From Sporodiniella umbellata (taxonomy: Eukaryota > Mucoromycota > Mucoromycetes > Mucorales > Rhizopodaceae): a stretch of DNA of 17,135 nt. Below the pieces are notes generated by a model. The model was not told where the DNA came from and ran no database searches. It was given only the letters and a program-made list of their open reading frames with translations. Below are positions 1 through 9,639 of this stretch, one piece after another. Where the stretch lies: assembly GCA_025677835.1 (NCBI GenBank), contig JAIXMR010000185.1, forward strand, positions 1 to 17,135, given 5' to 3'. A program made the translations under genes and the position numbers. Every line of letters starts with the position of its first letter. Position 1 is the first letter of the stretch.

Positions 1-1015
1 TAGCATGATAATAGTAAATCATAAAGTAAAATCATCTTTAATGATAGTAAGTTGAAAACAAAAAAAGCAGAGTATACTTTGAAGCTGACAGCTATTAGTA
101 GGCCTATACGCCGATTAAAATTAGCATAAATGTATGGTCATGTACAACTTGCTGATCTGTCTATTTAAGAGTAGTTACTTCCAAATTGAACCTGATGGTC
201 AACGAAAAAAAAAAAAAAAGTTGGCTGATAATTTGTATATGCTATTGATCAGATAGGATAGACAAAAAATCACTATTGTAAGTAAACAAATCAAAAAAAT
301 AGTACTGTACAGCTGCCTTTCAAAAAAAAGCAATTTATCAGCTTGTGTAAAACCAAGGTACAAGGCAAAAAAAGGCGTTTTTTTTGTTTTTTTTTTTTTT
401 TTACTTGAAACTCTTCAATTACCAATAATATAGCTTCATTATTAATTTGGGCGCTTTTTGCTTTGATACGGATAGTTTTCCGCTTACTAACAGCAGAAAA
501 AGCTTGTATTTTTGCTCCGTACGCCTTTATTTTTAGATGGATTTGCAGCTGAAAAATACAGGTTTTTGAGGCATAAACATGAGGCACATTAGATACACAG
601 GTTGCTTTTATTAGTATGCTTTTCAATTTGCTGCTCTTTTTTTAGTTTAGGATTTTTTTTAATTTTTTTTTTTTTCACTGTACTCCATGAGTTTTAAAGT
701 TCATGCGCGGTCGTTTTGGGAAAAGCTGATAGCCAAAGAACGTCATGTTTTTGTCAAAAAGTCTGCAACACACTCCTATAGGCGAGGATTAACTTTCATA
801 AACGTCTTAATAGCTCCTGCTTACTTTTCTTTTTTTTTTTAATTGAAGAAAACAGGTGTTAGGAGAAACCAACACTGCAAAATCGGTCGCTTTTTGCAAA
901 AGTGGCTTTAAACTCTGTTTTTTTTCAGGAGAGGATCTATTTTATCGTTGTTTATAATTCATAGAATAGTCTAGCCTTTTTTTTGGGGGCAGATAATCTC
1001 ACTTTCACGCGATTT
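1..1015. other. Outer arm without a recognisable gene (mirror 11844-12862)
   Basis: AT-rich DNA with many homopolymers. The longest open frame of the window lies in the mirror (12236-12664) but opens with TTG and reads through an A16 run as poly-lysine. In the left arm it is cut by an A8/A9 difference near 322-329. I do not treat it as a gene, although the stretch before the poly-A could be an exon ending at a GTAAAA splice-like site. Confidence 0.5.
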
Positions 1016-1112
1016 TATATATAAAAAAGTATAAAACTAGGGTTTTTTGCTTTGTTTTTTTTTTTTTTTTTCATCTTATTTTCTCTTTGCTTGATTTTGG
1101 TCTACTGCTATG
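1016..1112 (+). promoter_or_regulatory. Promoter-like TATA and pyrimidine leader before an ATG, left arm
   Basis: TATATATAAAAAAG at 1016-1029 is followed by a T/C-rich tract (1043-1095, with a T17 run) and then ATG at 1110. The first codons read MVYE and are followed at once by GTAAGT, a good 5' splice site. TATA plus pyrimidine leader plus a short first exon is a common fungal layout. No convincing next exon could be chosen: an open stretch reading DELPPPRGWPW lies at 1209-1241, but its frame depends on a G run of 7 here and 8 in the other arm. Confidence 0.3.
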
Positions 1113-1120
1113 GTTTACGA

Positions 1121-1205
1121 GGTAAGTGGAGGTGGGGAGTGGTGGGGGTTGGTGAGGGTCGGTGGGGAGTGGGGGGGGAGGGGGAGGGTGGGAGGGGGGG
1201 TGAGG
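1121..1205 (+). repeat. G-rich tract, left arm
   Basis: About 85 bases made almost only of G with single T and A interruptions, including runs of 8, 5, 3, 3 and 7 G close together. Runs of three or more G with short loops fit the G-quadruplex pattern on the plus strand. It contrasts sharply with the AT-rich surroundings and starts at the GTAAGT following the small ATG. Confidence 0.8.
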
Positions 1206-1244
1206 CCAGATGAACTTCCACCTCCTCGTGGTTGGCCTTGGTAA

Positions 1245-2265
1245 TCATAGCCTTTTTTTCTTTAACTATGAGCTAAGAGAAGTTCCTTTTTAAAAAAAAC
1301 TTTTTTAAATAAAAACCATCTTTTTTAAATCATAAAAACTGTCTTGTATATCCTGTCTTTTTCTAATGTTGTAAAGTGTTTGCAGCTTTTAATAAGCGTT
1401 TTTCTTTCTGTTTCAATAAAAGAATACTCAAAGTTATAAAAAATCAAGTCAGGATTCTTTTTTTTTTAAAGCATGTTGACAATTGTCAAAGAATCTCAGA
1501 CATCTTCAGGACCCTCAGTAACACAAAGGGGTGTTTAGGCAGTGGCTGTCTAGTTTATATATTCAAACACAGTCACCAGAAGTTCGTTTTTTGAACGATA
1601 TACACACTTTTTTTTTTTTTTTTTTTTTTTTTTCGAAAACCACCTTTTAAAGCCTATTATCATAACAACAAACAACACAACAGTTGAAACCTTTTGTTGG
1701 CAATTGTTAGACTTGTCTAAAAGCAAGAAATAAATGAAAGAATCACGGCCCATTAGAGTTTAGAAAGCAATAAATGAACGCGTCACATTCTGTACAGGCT
1801 CACCATTAGTCGCATTGACTTTCTGCGACTTGTACTGTTAGCCGTGCTTTTGCTCTGTTATGCTCTGTTCTTGCTTTGGTTTTAATACTTTTTAATGAAA
1901 GAAGGATAAAAGTAGAAGCGTGACTCACAAAGCTTCAGCATTGTCCCTTACTGTTTTCTATACTCTCAACACTCAGTGGATCCCCAAGTACGAGATGCTC
2001 TAACTTTATACTATACAAAGTAAAACCAACAGCACAAAAAAGCTGTCATAAAGTATCTCTTTACTTTTTTTTAACAGCTATAAGGGAGTAAGGAATGTGG
2101 ATAAGAAAAATAGAGACAAACAAACCGGAAATAGCACGGTTAGAAATAATGCAAGAGATGCATATGGCTACTGGTTTATTAGAAGGAAATGTATTTTTGC
2201 AGATAAACATTGATCGAAAGTAAGACATATACTAACAGTTGGTATTAGAAAAAGGTTCCTAGTAT
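1245..2265. other. Arm segment without a recognisable gene (mirror 10585-11651)
   Basis: AT-rich sequence with several poly-T/A runs. Frames here are short, mostly without ATG starts or crossing the poly-T tract. I see no conserved motif, tRNA or terminal repeat. Confidence 0.6.
1608..1633. repeat. Poly-T tract, 26 bases (mirror A27 at 11222-11248)
   Basis: The longest homopolymer in the arms: 26 T here and 27 A in the right arm. Other long runs in both arms include A15 at 205-219, T16 near 387-402 and T17 near 1055-1071. Confidence 0.95.
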
Positions 2266-2537
2266 ATGACGTTGGTAAAAGTAACCTTGCACCAGAGCTG
2301 GAGTGATTTCAGCTCAGCAGTTGGTACTTTGGACTCAGCTATTGTCAAAAACCAAGAGAATCCACAAAAGAGAAAAAAACCCGTGTTGGGGTTGTTGAGC
2401 TTAGCCTGAAGCTCTTTTTATACGCAAACAATACCACCTTTGAACGGCAGAGGTTTTTGTTTAGTCAAACCCTAAAGCCAATGCTTGCTCTACAATTGGT
2501 CTTACGGCATATGTCTGTAGTAGTAGTAGTAAAGTAA
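2266..2537 (+). pseudogene. Mirror copy of the 90-codon frame, frameshifted
   Basis: Same sequence as 10312-10584 in reverse complement. The A run near 2376 has 7 bases where the right arm has 8, so the frame opened by the ATG at 2266 shifts after about codon 37 and does not reach the TAA at 2535-2537. Whether the base is really missing or is a sequencing error cannot be told from the sequence. Confidence 0.3.
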
Positions 2538-3208
2538 GAGATGTGCTATATCATACTTCTTATGGGGCACTTTATTACTACATCAACATGATCGACAAGA
2601 TATCTTTCGTCTCTTATTATTGCCAAAGTACTTGTTCAGTCACTGGAGGCGCTCTGGATATTTAAATGTTACTTTGTATAGCTCAGTAGTGGACAATGAT
2701 AGAACCAAGTGTTTAGATAAAGGCAGTGAACTGCAGTCATTATAGTACATCAAATATGGATCACAGAGATAGCGGTACAAGCCCAATACAGACGTAAAGA
2801 CCCTTCTCAGAGACAAAGAAGATTGTGAACGCTTTCTAGAGTAGCGGTAAAGAAAAAGAGAGATACAACAGTAGCGAAAGCAGCCATCAAACAGTTCTTA
2901 CGTTGAGCACACCAGGCCCAAGAAACCAAACTGAGCTTCAATACCTGTGAAAAATGGCTTGCAAATGATTGCTGTGAGTGAGAGCAATATGTAGTGTTTA
3001 CCCTATATACTAGTGCAAGCTATAATCTTCAACTTTGTTTCAAATAACCCAAATTCCTATAACACATAGAAGCTAAAGCCAATCTACTTATCTATCCTCC
3101 TTTAGAGCATAAAAGCAAAGTCTTTCTGTCAATGAATATGAGAGCGTTTCACAGTCTTGACGAAAAAATGTTATAAAATTGGGCACAATCATGTGGTTGA
3201 TATTATTT
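2538..3208 (+). other. Arm segment with coding-like debris (mirror 9640-10311)
   Basis: No intact gene. Short open stretches appear in alternating frames, for example TTVAKAAIKQFLR then a stop then AHQAQETKLSFN near 2867-2940, and TDVKTLLRDKEDCERFLE near 2789-2842. The pattern suggests a degenerated gene on the plus strand of the left arm, possibly continuous with 2266-2537. I recognise no family. The mirror in the right arm differs by one extra C near 10230 (CGCTCTC against CGTCTC). Confidence 0.2.
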
Positions 3209-3214
3209 TTTATT
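3209..3214 (-). terminator. P450 polyadenylation signal, left copy
   Basis: AATAAA on the minus strand, about 24 bases after the P450 TAG stop (3238-3240). It is mirrored in the right copy. Confidence 0.5.
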
Positions 3215-3237
3215 TGGTTTTTGCTATTAAACAACTG

Positions 3238-5036
3238 CTACACTATCGCTCTATCCTCCCTTTCTTTCAAGTGCACTTTGTACGGCGTAGGACCAATTGT
3301 AAATCCTGAATCAATAGTTTTCTCCAAGTCTGGATATAGTTTTTCACCTGAGGGTAAAATTTCTGGCTCTATAGAGCATGTAGCTAGGAGTTTTGAAATT
3401 ATATGAAACATATGGCTTTCAGCCTGAAATTATTTGATCAGTAAAACAGATAGACGGCTATACTATTAAAAATACCATGTATATGCCAGGGCAAATGCGC
3501 CTTCCCCACCCAAAACCATAGTTGTTTCTTTTTCTACACTTCCATTGCTTATAACATGTAAAGACCTTGTGTCGTTAATAAAACGGTCAGGATCAAACAC
3601 TTCTGGATTTGGAAACAAGGAAGGGTCGTTATTGATTGTGTGCATGTTTATATATATTATATGCCCTTTTGGAATGATGTAATTCTTATAGGATACTATT
3701 AGAAATTCAGTTTGGCTGCTTTAATCATATTTAGTATTGTTTACCGTCATTGGTTGCAAGATGAGGGGAAGCTAAGTGCAGAGGCAAACGAAATCTAAGA
3801 CACTCCTTGATTATCGCACAAAGGTAGGGAAGCTCTTTTCTATCCGAAAAGTTTGGCTGCCTTCCATTTTTCTTTATATAATCATTAATTTCTCGATAAG
3901 CTCTTTTTTGAACTTCAGGATGATGGCAAAGAATAGCCATAACCCATGCAGTTGCTGAAGATAAAGACTCGGTACCTATAAAAAGTGATTCACCTTTGGC
4001 GAGGTTAGAGGCTGTACTAAAGCGACAACTTGAAAACAATTACTCAATACAGCCATAACATTTTGATCGTCTAGCTCGTATTTTTCTTTCACTTCGTCGA
4101 TTTTTTTTACCAAACTATCGCTTTTACTTTTCCGAGCAAGAGCAAGAACCTCGCGAATAAACAAATGGAATTCTTTGTCTCTGAATTCAATCATCTTTTC
4201 TTTTCTCTTAAATATGGGGTCAAAGACCTTCAATATAGGAAACAACGCTGTATAATCTTCCGTAGGGCTAGAAAATCACATAGCCTGATTAACAAGGTAT
4301 CTTATTTTTTTGAAAAGTGGATCATTCAAACCGGATGGACAAGGAATGTCGAAAGTAGTAGATAGTATGATACTTATGCTTGCCAAGCTAGAGTATCTAT
4401 ATATATCTATGGCTTGATTATTTTTCGCATCTTCTCTCATCATGTCTACAATTCTCTGAATTTCACGGGATAGTACGTTGGATAGACTTTCCACAGAATT
4501 GGGCGATAAAACGGTCAAAACGGCATTTCTAATTTTTCTCCATTTTTTACTGTAACTAGCAAAAGCCAATCCACTGGGGAAAAAGTTTTAGTTTTTTTTT
4601 TCTTTTTTCTTTTCAAAGTTTATACCTATCGTTTGGAGAGTTCACCACGCTAAGAAATGTAAGCTCAGGTCGGCCGGATGTAAATACTCCTTGCTTGACT
4701 AAAAGTTCGTGTAGAGCCTCAGGATCGCTTATAAGTACCCAGTTATGAGATCCCATTTTTAATTTGAAAATAGGCCCTAGTTCTTTATGCCATTTGGTGA
4801 TGGCTATTCCCACTTTTTCTTTTATAAGAGGTGCGTGGCCTTCAAATAGTCAGCAAAGAATACAACCATTTTGATCTTTTACCAAAAATAGGGTACGCCC
4901 CTTTGGGAGACGGAATCTTCTCGCCACTGTATATTTTATTTCGACTATTTTTTTTGAACAAAAGATTTGCTAATACAATCGTCCGAAAGCTAGTTGCCAC
5001 AAGCAAAATGCTTTCTAAGCTGTAGATCGTTGACAT
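3238..5036 (-). pseudogene. Cytochrome P450 pseudogene, all six exons, TGA plus frameshift
   Basis: A microsomal P450 haem monooxygenase gene with six exons on minus: 4883-5036, 4626-4839, 4044-4573, 3745-3993, 3476-3695, 3238-3423. The introns are 43, 52, 50, 49 and 52 bp, all GT-AG, and frame is kept across every junction. With the one missing base restored it spans 517 codons, normal for the family. Visible parts are a hydrophobic N-terminal anchor (about 9-27), a proline hinge (KIPSPKGAYPIFG, 40-52), WRKIR in helix C (134-138), I-helix GTES (306-309), ExxR as ECLR (363-366), PDRF (418-421) and the haem loop FGWGRRICPG with ligand Cys451. Codon 222 is TGA (4276-4278). A T run at 3529-3533 is one base shorter than its mirror, shifting frame before Cys451. 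The substrate is unknown; similarity to Mucorales P450 families is an impression. As read, it cannot make an active enzyme. Confidence 0.93.
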
Positions 5037-5076
5037 GCGTATGTATATTAAGAAAAAAAACCTTTAAAATTTTCTG

Positions 5077-5084
5077 CTTTTATA
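5077..5084 (-). promoter_or_regulatory. TATA-like box upstream of the P450 start
   Basis: TATAAAAG on the minus strand, about 41-48 bases before the ATG at 5036. It lies in the spacer and is therefore present only for the left P450 copy. The spacing is short but possible for a fungal core promoter. Confidence 0.35.
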
Positions 5085-5431
5085 AATGATTTTTTGGGTT
5101 TTTTCGGCCAGCTGAAATATTATTTGAAAATAGCCTAGCATAAGTTTTTAATAGGTCATGAGTAACACTGACACTTTCAGTGGCAAAGTTTTTTTTATGT
5201 ATTTATCATTTATATCATAATGTTGTATAACAAAAGGTGTATAGGCAATTTCAATTTTTTAAAAGTTAGTTTAGCTTGTAAATAATTTGTTGGAATAAAC
5301 CCAATACAGAATGTGTTCAACTATACAGTAAAAGTACCTTGACCTAAATTGGTTTTTGAAATTAAGACTTTATAAATGTTTTGGGTTTATTAGATACGTC
5401 CCTTGCGGTTTTTCTGTTTCCCTTTTTTTTT
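5085..5431. other. Spacer segment upstream of the P450, no gene seen
   Basis: AT-rich sequence, presumably including the P450 upstream region. No other motif stands out. Confidence 0.5.
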
Positions 5432-6080
5432 TTAAAAAAAAGGTACAATGTTGTTTATGTTAAAGCGAGATTTGGGGCTTATTTTAGTATACATTATACT
5501 ACCACAATCGTAGTAGAAAAAAAGGCGGTCAGCACATTCAATTAAAAAGCCAGACCACATAGAAGTTACAAGGCATATGTGGGAAGAAATGCAATTACAG
5601 CAGGCAGTCTGCAATAAAATATAGAGAGACGGTATAACTTGTTCATTTTTAAGCAGCAAAGTCGGCCCCAAACACACTTTATGTATGTTCACATATCTCT
5701 AGTTTGTGCGAAACAACTAAAAAAGTGCAAAATTAAATCCAACACACATGCAGCTATACATTGCTATCCAATTTTTCCCCTCCACTTGTGAATATTAAGA
5801 GTAAAGTTTAACAGTAACAATCAATAAATACTTTTTTGAGAGTTATCTCTGGAGACACTTGCTATGTAGCAAATGTCGTCAAAGAGATAACATCGAGAGG
5901 GTTTGTTAGTGAATGTATGAATCTGTTAAAGAATCATCGATTACTAGCTGTAGTGCATTAAAAAAAATGATGAGCTCATCTCTTGGGAAATTTGTAAAAA
6001 AATAAACGTCTAGGAAACGTATCATCCAGGCTCTTTCGTCTTTTGATCTATGAGCAGCAACAAAAGGAGAAGAGAACTAG
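5432..6080 (-). pseudogene. Unrecognised decayed gene in the spacer
   Basis: Two coding-like blocks lie in the same direction. The upstream block (about 6070-5920 on minus) contains DERAWMIRFLDVYFFTN and then FPRDELIIFFNALQLVIDD before a stop. The downstream block is an ATG-started 86-codon frame (5432-5692) containing LIECADRLFFYYDCGSI and SPKSRFNINNIVPFF, ending at a poly-A/T run. Stops lie between the blocks. The residue composition looks like degenerated protein rather than random AT-rich translation. I do not recognise the family; it may be a lineage-specific or transposon-carried protein. It lies upstream of the P450 on the same strand, with no sign of shared transcription. Confidence 0.35.
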
Positions 6081-6249
6081 TGTAGAATGTAAAGTTAAAG
6101 GAGTTAGAAACACCTCTCTAGCCTATTTAATTTAAAAAAACTTGAAAACATGTCTGATCTGTTTCTTTTTTACACTTATAAAAGTTGATGTTTTATGTTT
6201 AAACTTTATACAATATTTACATTGGTCAGCAATACTTATCTTTAAATAA

Positions 6250-6480
6250 ATTCTAAAACTGAAAACTATCCTAAATCCCAAATCAAGGCTAAGCTTTTAT
6301 AGAAAGATACAGGTTATTACTTGGGCTGAGGACAGTTGGATTGCAGAGGGATGTCTAGGAGGAAAGGAGTCCAAAAGTTGTATCTTGCTGCTGCATAATA
6401 AGGAAATCGATGCCAAGCTTAAATGTGACCGTGCTTCTGTCGTCACAATTATTATTACGCGCAAATCCTTGCTTTAGTTA
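6250..6480 (+). pseudogene. Open coding-like stretch of about 76 codons
   Basis: A frame open from 6250 to a TAG near 6478, without an ATG. It reads with protein-like composition, including QVITWAEDSWIAEGCLGGKE and then KEIDAKLKCDRASVV. It could be an internal exon or a remnant of a mobile-element protein. I recognise no family, and chance remains possible in a sequence this long. Confidence 0.2.
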
Positions 6481-7619
6481 CATTTCTCTTTAGCCCATTC
6501 TGCCAATGTTCAGCCTAACTCTGTCTACATTCTATATAATGTGGCTCAATATCATTCACCAGAATATATACAAGGCGGTTGATTCTTCGGTCGCGCTTCC
6601 TTTCTAAGTGAGTGGTTCTAAGTTGGCCGTACAGGCTTTCCACGTAATTAATTATCTGCTCTCATTTTTGTGACATACAGTATCATTATTACAATCAAAA
6701 ATACATACATACACTCACCAACGTTTAGGGCACCTATCTTTTACATACAGGCTCCTCATATACAGAAATATGGCCACTTTCGTAAATGAAGTCTGTTATT
6801 GTATTCTCCTACATCATACTTTCATTCGAGCGATTATTGCAGAGCCGACTTGATATCTTACAAACATTAAAAAATAGGCTTTTGGTAGTATCGAATGATC
6901 TGTTTGTAAACAGGAGAATTGGATCCAGCGACTGAGTGCCTTGTTATAATAGTATACAAGATTCCTCCTTTGTTGATGTTGTGACGGAATGAATGACATT
7001 AAGACAAATACCTTGCAAGATAAACATTTCATTTAAACAAGACAGCAGGATTACTTGGTATACATGGGTGTAACTTTACGGCCATGATCACATCGTTCTT
7101 CTCCGTTTGCTTACTATGTAGACACCTAATGGCTAGACCAGATAAATTGTCTGTATGGTAGAGTAATGTCCCAGTTGTTCTTTCCAAATGTACCTTTACG
7201 GCTACGATCGTATCGCTCTCTTTGGCTACGACTCTTGCACTGACATCTATTAGTCTTGTGAGATTGTCTATAATTTCTAAAGATGAAAATTGTCTTTTGT
7301 AGAAACTGCCAGTTTTCTTATTTATCTTATCATTGTACTTTCATTACATACAAGTAGCTGTAAATTTTATAGGCTCTTCCTCATTTCCATTTACAATGTT
7401 TCCTGTGCCATCTTTGAAATAAAATATGTAGCTCATTTTAATTGTGTTTTGTTGACTAGAAGATTTACTATAAATGCGATATCTTTTTTTATTTTTATTT
7501 ATGCGACACTATCGATTTTGACACTTTCTTAAAAGATAGAACACTTTATTTTTTTAACACGTTATTTTTTTAAAATTGTGCGCTAACTTAAATTTTTTTT
7601 AGTTCGACATCATTTTGGC
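6481..7619. other. Spacer segment without a recognisable gene
   Basis: Open frames here (about 72 codons on minus at 6814-7032, about 80 on plus at 7290-7532) are hydrophobic or low-complexity and show no motif. The missing upstream part of the Tc1-like transposase would be expected toward 7000-7600 but is not visible. A pair of imperfect repeats lies at 7069-7222. Confidence 0.5.
7069..7222 (+). repeat. Diverged repeat pair, about 120-bp period
   Basis: TGTAACTTTACGGCCATGAT at about 7069-7088 recurs as TGTACCTTTACGGCTACGAT at about 7190-7209, and similarity continues for another 12-15 bases. Most mismatches are transitions. It may be the remains of a tandem duplication or of element ends. 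Confidence 0.45.
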
Positions 7620-7880
7620 AAAAGGTGTCTTTTACCTGGATAGCAGCTTGAGGACAGCTCTCTTATTCACCCAAACTTAGCCTTATCGAAAATCTCCGGG
7701 AAAATATTAAAGGTAAAATAAAATACAATATTTCCAAAGGTGTTGAAACGCTGGCTACAAGAATTATCGAAACTAGTAAAACTGTACCTGTTGAATACAT
7801 TTTGATATTCTTTATCACCATTATAGAGTAAAACAAACTTCAAGAAAAGTGCTTTAAAAAACAATATCTTTCTTATTAGG
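7620..7880 (+). pseudogene. Tc1/mariner-like transposase, decayed C-terminal end
   Basis: A frame across about 7661-7880 reads SPKLSLIENLRENIKGKI, then VPVEYI, then KLQEKCFKKQYLSY before a final stop. This matches the end of Tc1-type DDE transposases, where SPDLNPIENLW carries the last catalytic Glu, followed by IPxEYI and a lysine-rich tail. The Glu codon is 7688-7690. Decay is clear: DLNP has become KLSL, Trp of ENLW is Arg, a TAA interrupts the tail, and the LLPWPA-like part just upstream is in another frame. I could not find the helix-turn-helix, the first two catalytic Asp residues or terminal repeats. It cannot be active; a related tnp family is an alternative, but the motif spacing favours Tc1. 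Confidence 0.65.
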
Positions 7881-8095
7881 AAAAATTTAATAACTCAAAG
7901 AAAAAAGCAAGTGGTCCCTTCCTATTTTGGTTGAGGTTATGAAGTGTCTATTGCTTACGTTTTGTTGCCATGTATGTCAAGAATATAAGACTAATTACAT
8001 TAAACTATATAGCCACCTTAAAAAAATACAAAATTATGTTAAGATAAGAGTGTAAATACTTAAAGCTATATTTTTTTAAGAATTTTTTTCGCTTT

Positions 8096-9610
8096 TCTCA
8101 TAACTGGGTACTTATAAGCGATCCTGAGGCTCTACACGAACTTTTAGTCAAGCAAGGAGTATTTACATCCGGCCGACCTGAGCTTACATTTCTTAGCGTG
8201 GTGAACTCTCCAAACGATAGGTATAAACTTTGAAAAGAAAAAAGAAAAAAAAAAACTAAAACTTTTTCCCCAGTGGATTGGCTTTTGCTAGTTACAGTAA
8301 AAAATGGAGAAAAATTAGAAATGCCGTTTTGACCGTTTTATCGCCCAATTCTGTGGAAAGTCTATCCAACGTACTATCCCGTGAAATTCAGAGAATTGTA
8401 GACATGATGAGAGAAGATGCGAAAAATAATCAAGCCATAGATATATATAGATACTCTAGCTTGGCAAGCATAAGTATCATACTATCTACTACTTTCGACA
8501 TTCCTTGTCCATCCGGTTTGAATGATCCACTTTTCAAAAAAATAAGATACCTTGTTAATCAGGCTATGTGATTTTCTAGCCCTACGGAAGATTATACAGC
8601 GTTGTTTCCTATATTGAAGGTCTTTGACCCCATATTTAAGAGAAAAGAAAAGATGATTGAATTCAGAGACAAAGAATTCCATTTGTTTATTCGCGAGGTT
8701 CTTGCTCTTGCTCGGAAAAGTAAAAGCGATAGTTTGGTAAAAAAAATCGACGAAGTGAAAGAAAAATACGAGCTAGACGATCAAAATGTTATGGCTGTAT
8801 TGAGTAATTGTTTTCAAGTTGTCGCTTTAGTACAGCCTCTAACCTCGCCAAAGGTGAATCACTTTTTATAGGTACCGAGTCTTTATCTTCAGCAACTGCA
8901 TGGGTTATGGCTATTCTTTGCCATCATCCTGAAGTTCAAAAAAGAGCTTATCGAGAAATTAATGATTATATAAAGAAAAATGGAAGGCAGCCAAACTTTT
9001 CGGATAGAAAAGAGCTTCCCTACCTTTGTGCGATAATCAAGGAGTGTCTTAGATTTCGTTTGCCTCTGCACTTAGCTTCCCCTCATCTTGCAACCAATGA
9101 CGGTAAACAATACTAAATATGATTAAAGCAGCCAAACTGAATTTCTAATAGTATCCTATAAGAATTACATCATTCCAAAAGGGCATATAATATATATAAA
9201 CATGCACACAATCAATAACGACCCTTCCTTGTTTCCAAATCCAGAAGTGTTTGATCCTGACCGTTTTATTAACGACACAAGGTCTTTACATGTTATAAGC
9301 AATGGAAGTGTAGAAAAAAGAAACAACTATGGTTTTGGGTGGGGAAGGCGCATTTGCCCTGGCATATACATGGTATTTTTAATAGTATAGCCGTCTATCT
9401 GTTTTACTGATCAAATAATTTCAGGCTGAAAGCCATATGTTTCATATAATTTCAAAACTCCTAGCTACATGCTCTATAGAGCCAGAAATTTTACCCTCAG
9501 GTGAAAAACTATATCCAGACTTGGAGAAAACTATTGATTCAGGATTTACAATTGGTCCTACGCCGTACAAAGTGCACTTGAAAGAAAGGGAGGATAGAGC
9601 GATAGTGTAG
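8096..9610 (+). pseudogene. Cytochrome P450 pseudogene, 5'-truncated copy
   Basis: Mirror copy of the minus-strand P450. It starts abruptly at codon 82 inside exon 2. Exons are 8096-8220, 8274-8803, 8854-9102, 9152-9372 and 9425-9610 (stop TAG 9608-9610), with introns of 53, 50, 49 and 52 bp. It lacks the membrane anchor, proline hinge, first intron and the ancestral promoter. The in-frame TGA (8569-8571, codon 222) is identical to the left copy, so that nonsense change predates the duplication or was spread by gene conversion. Unlike the left copy, the A6 run at 9314-9319 keeps frame through PDRF and the haem loop FGWGRRICPG. No upstream ATG continues its frame, so it is a dead fragment unless transcribed by read-through from the spacer. 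Confidence 0.93.
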
Positions 9611-9633
9611 CAGTTGTTTAATAGCAAAAACCA

Positions 9634-9639
9634 AATAAA
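9634..9639 (+). terminator. P450 polyadenylation signal, right copy
   Basis: AATAAA about 24 bases after the TAG stop at 9608-9610. It is the mirror of the signal at 3209-3214. Confidence 0.5.

Larger units (their letters stand above)
1..4750. repeat. Left arm of a giant inverted repeat
   Basis: This arm is the reverse complement of 8096-12862. Base 1 pairs with 12862 and base 4750 with 8096. The sum of paired coordinates falls from 12863 at the outer end to 12846 at the inner end, so the left arm is 17 bases shorter. All differences I located are single-base losses here, mostly in homopolymers (for example a T run of 26 against 27); I found no substitution. It contains most of a P450 pseudogene, a broken unrecognised frame, a G-rich tract and many poly-A/T runs. 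The outer limit cannot be seen because the arm touches the window edge. Confidence 0.98.

Noticed and set aside
4276..4278. TGA at codon 222 as a reassigned or recoded codon
   Set aside because: I know of no nuclear TGA reassignment in these fungi, and one TGA at a non-catalytic site is better explained as nonsense.
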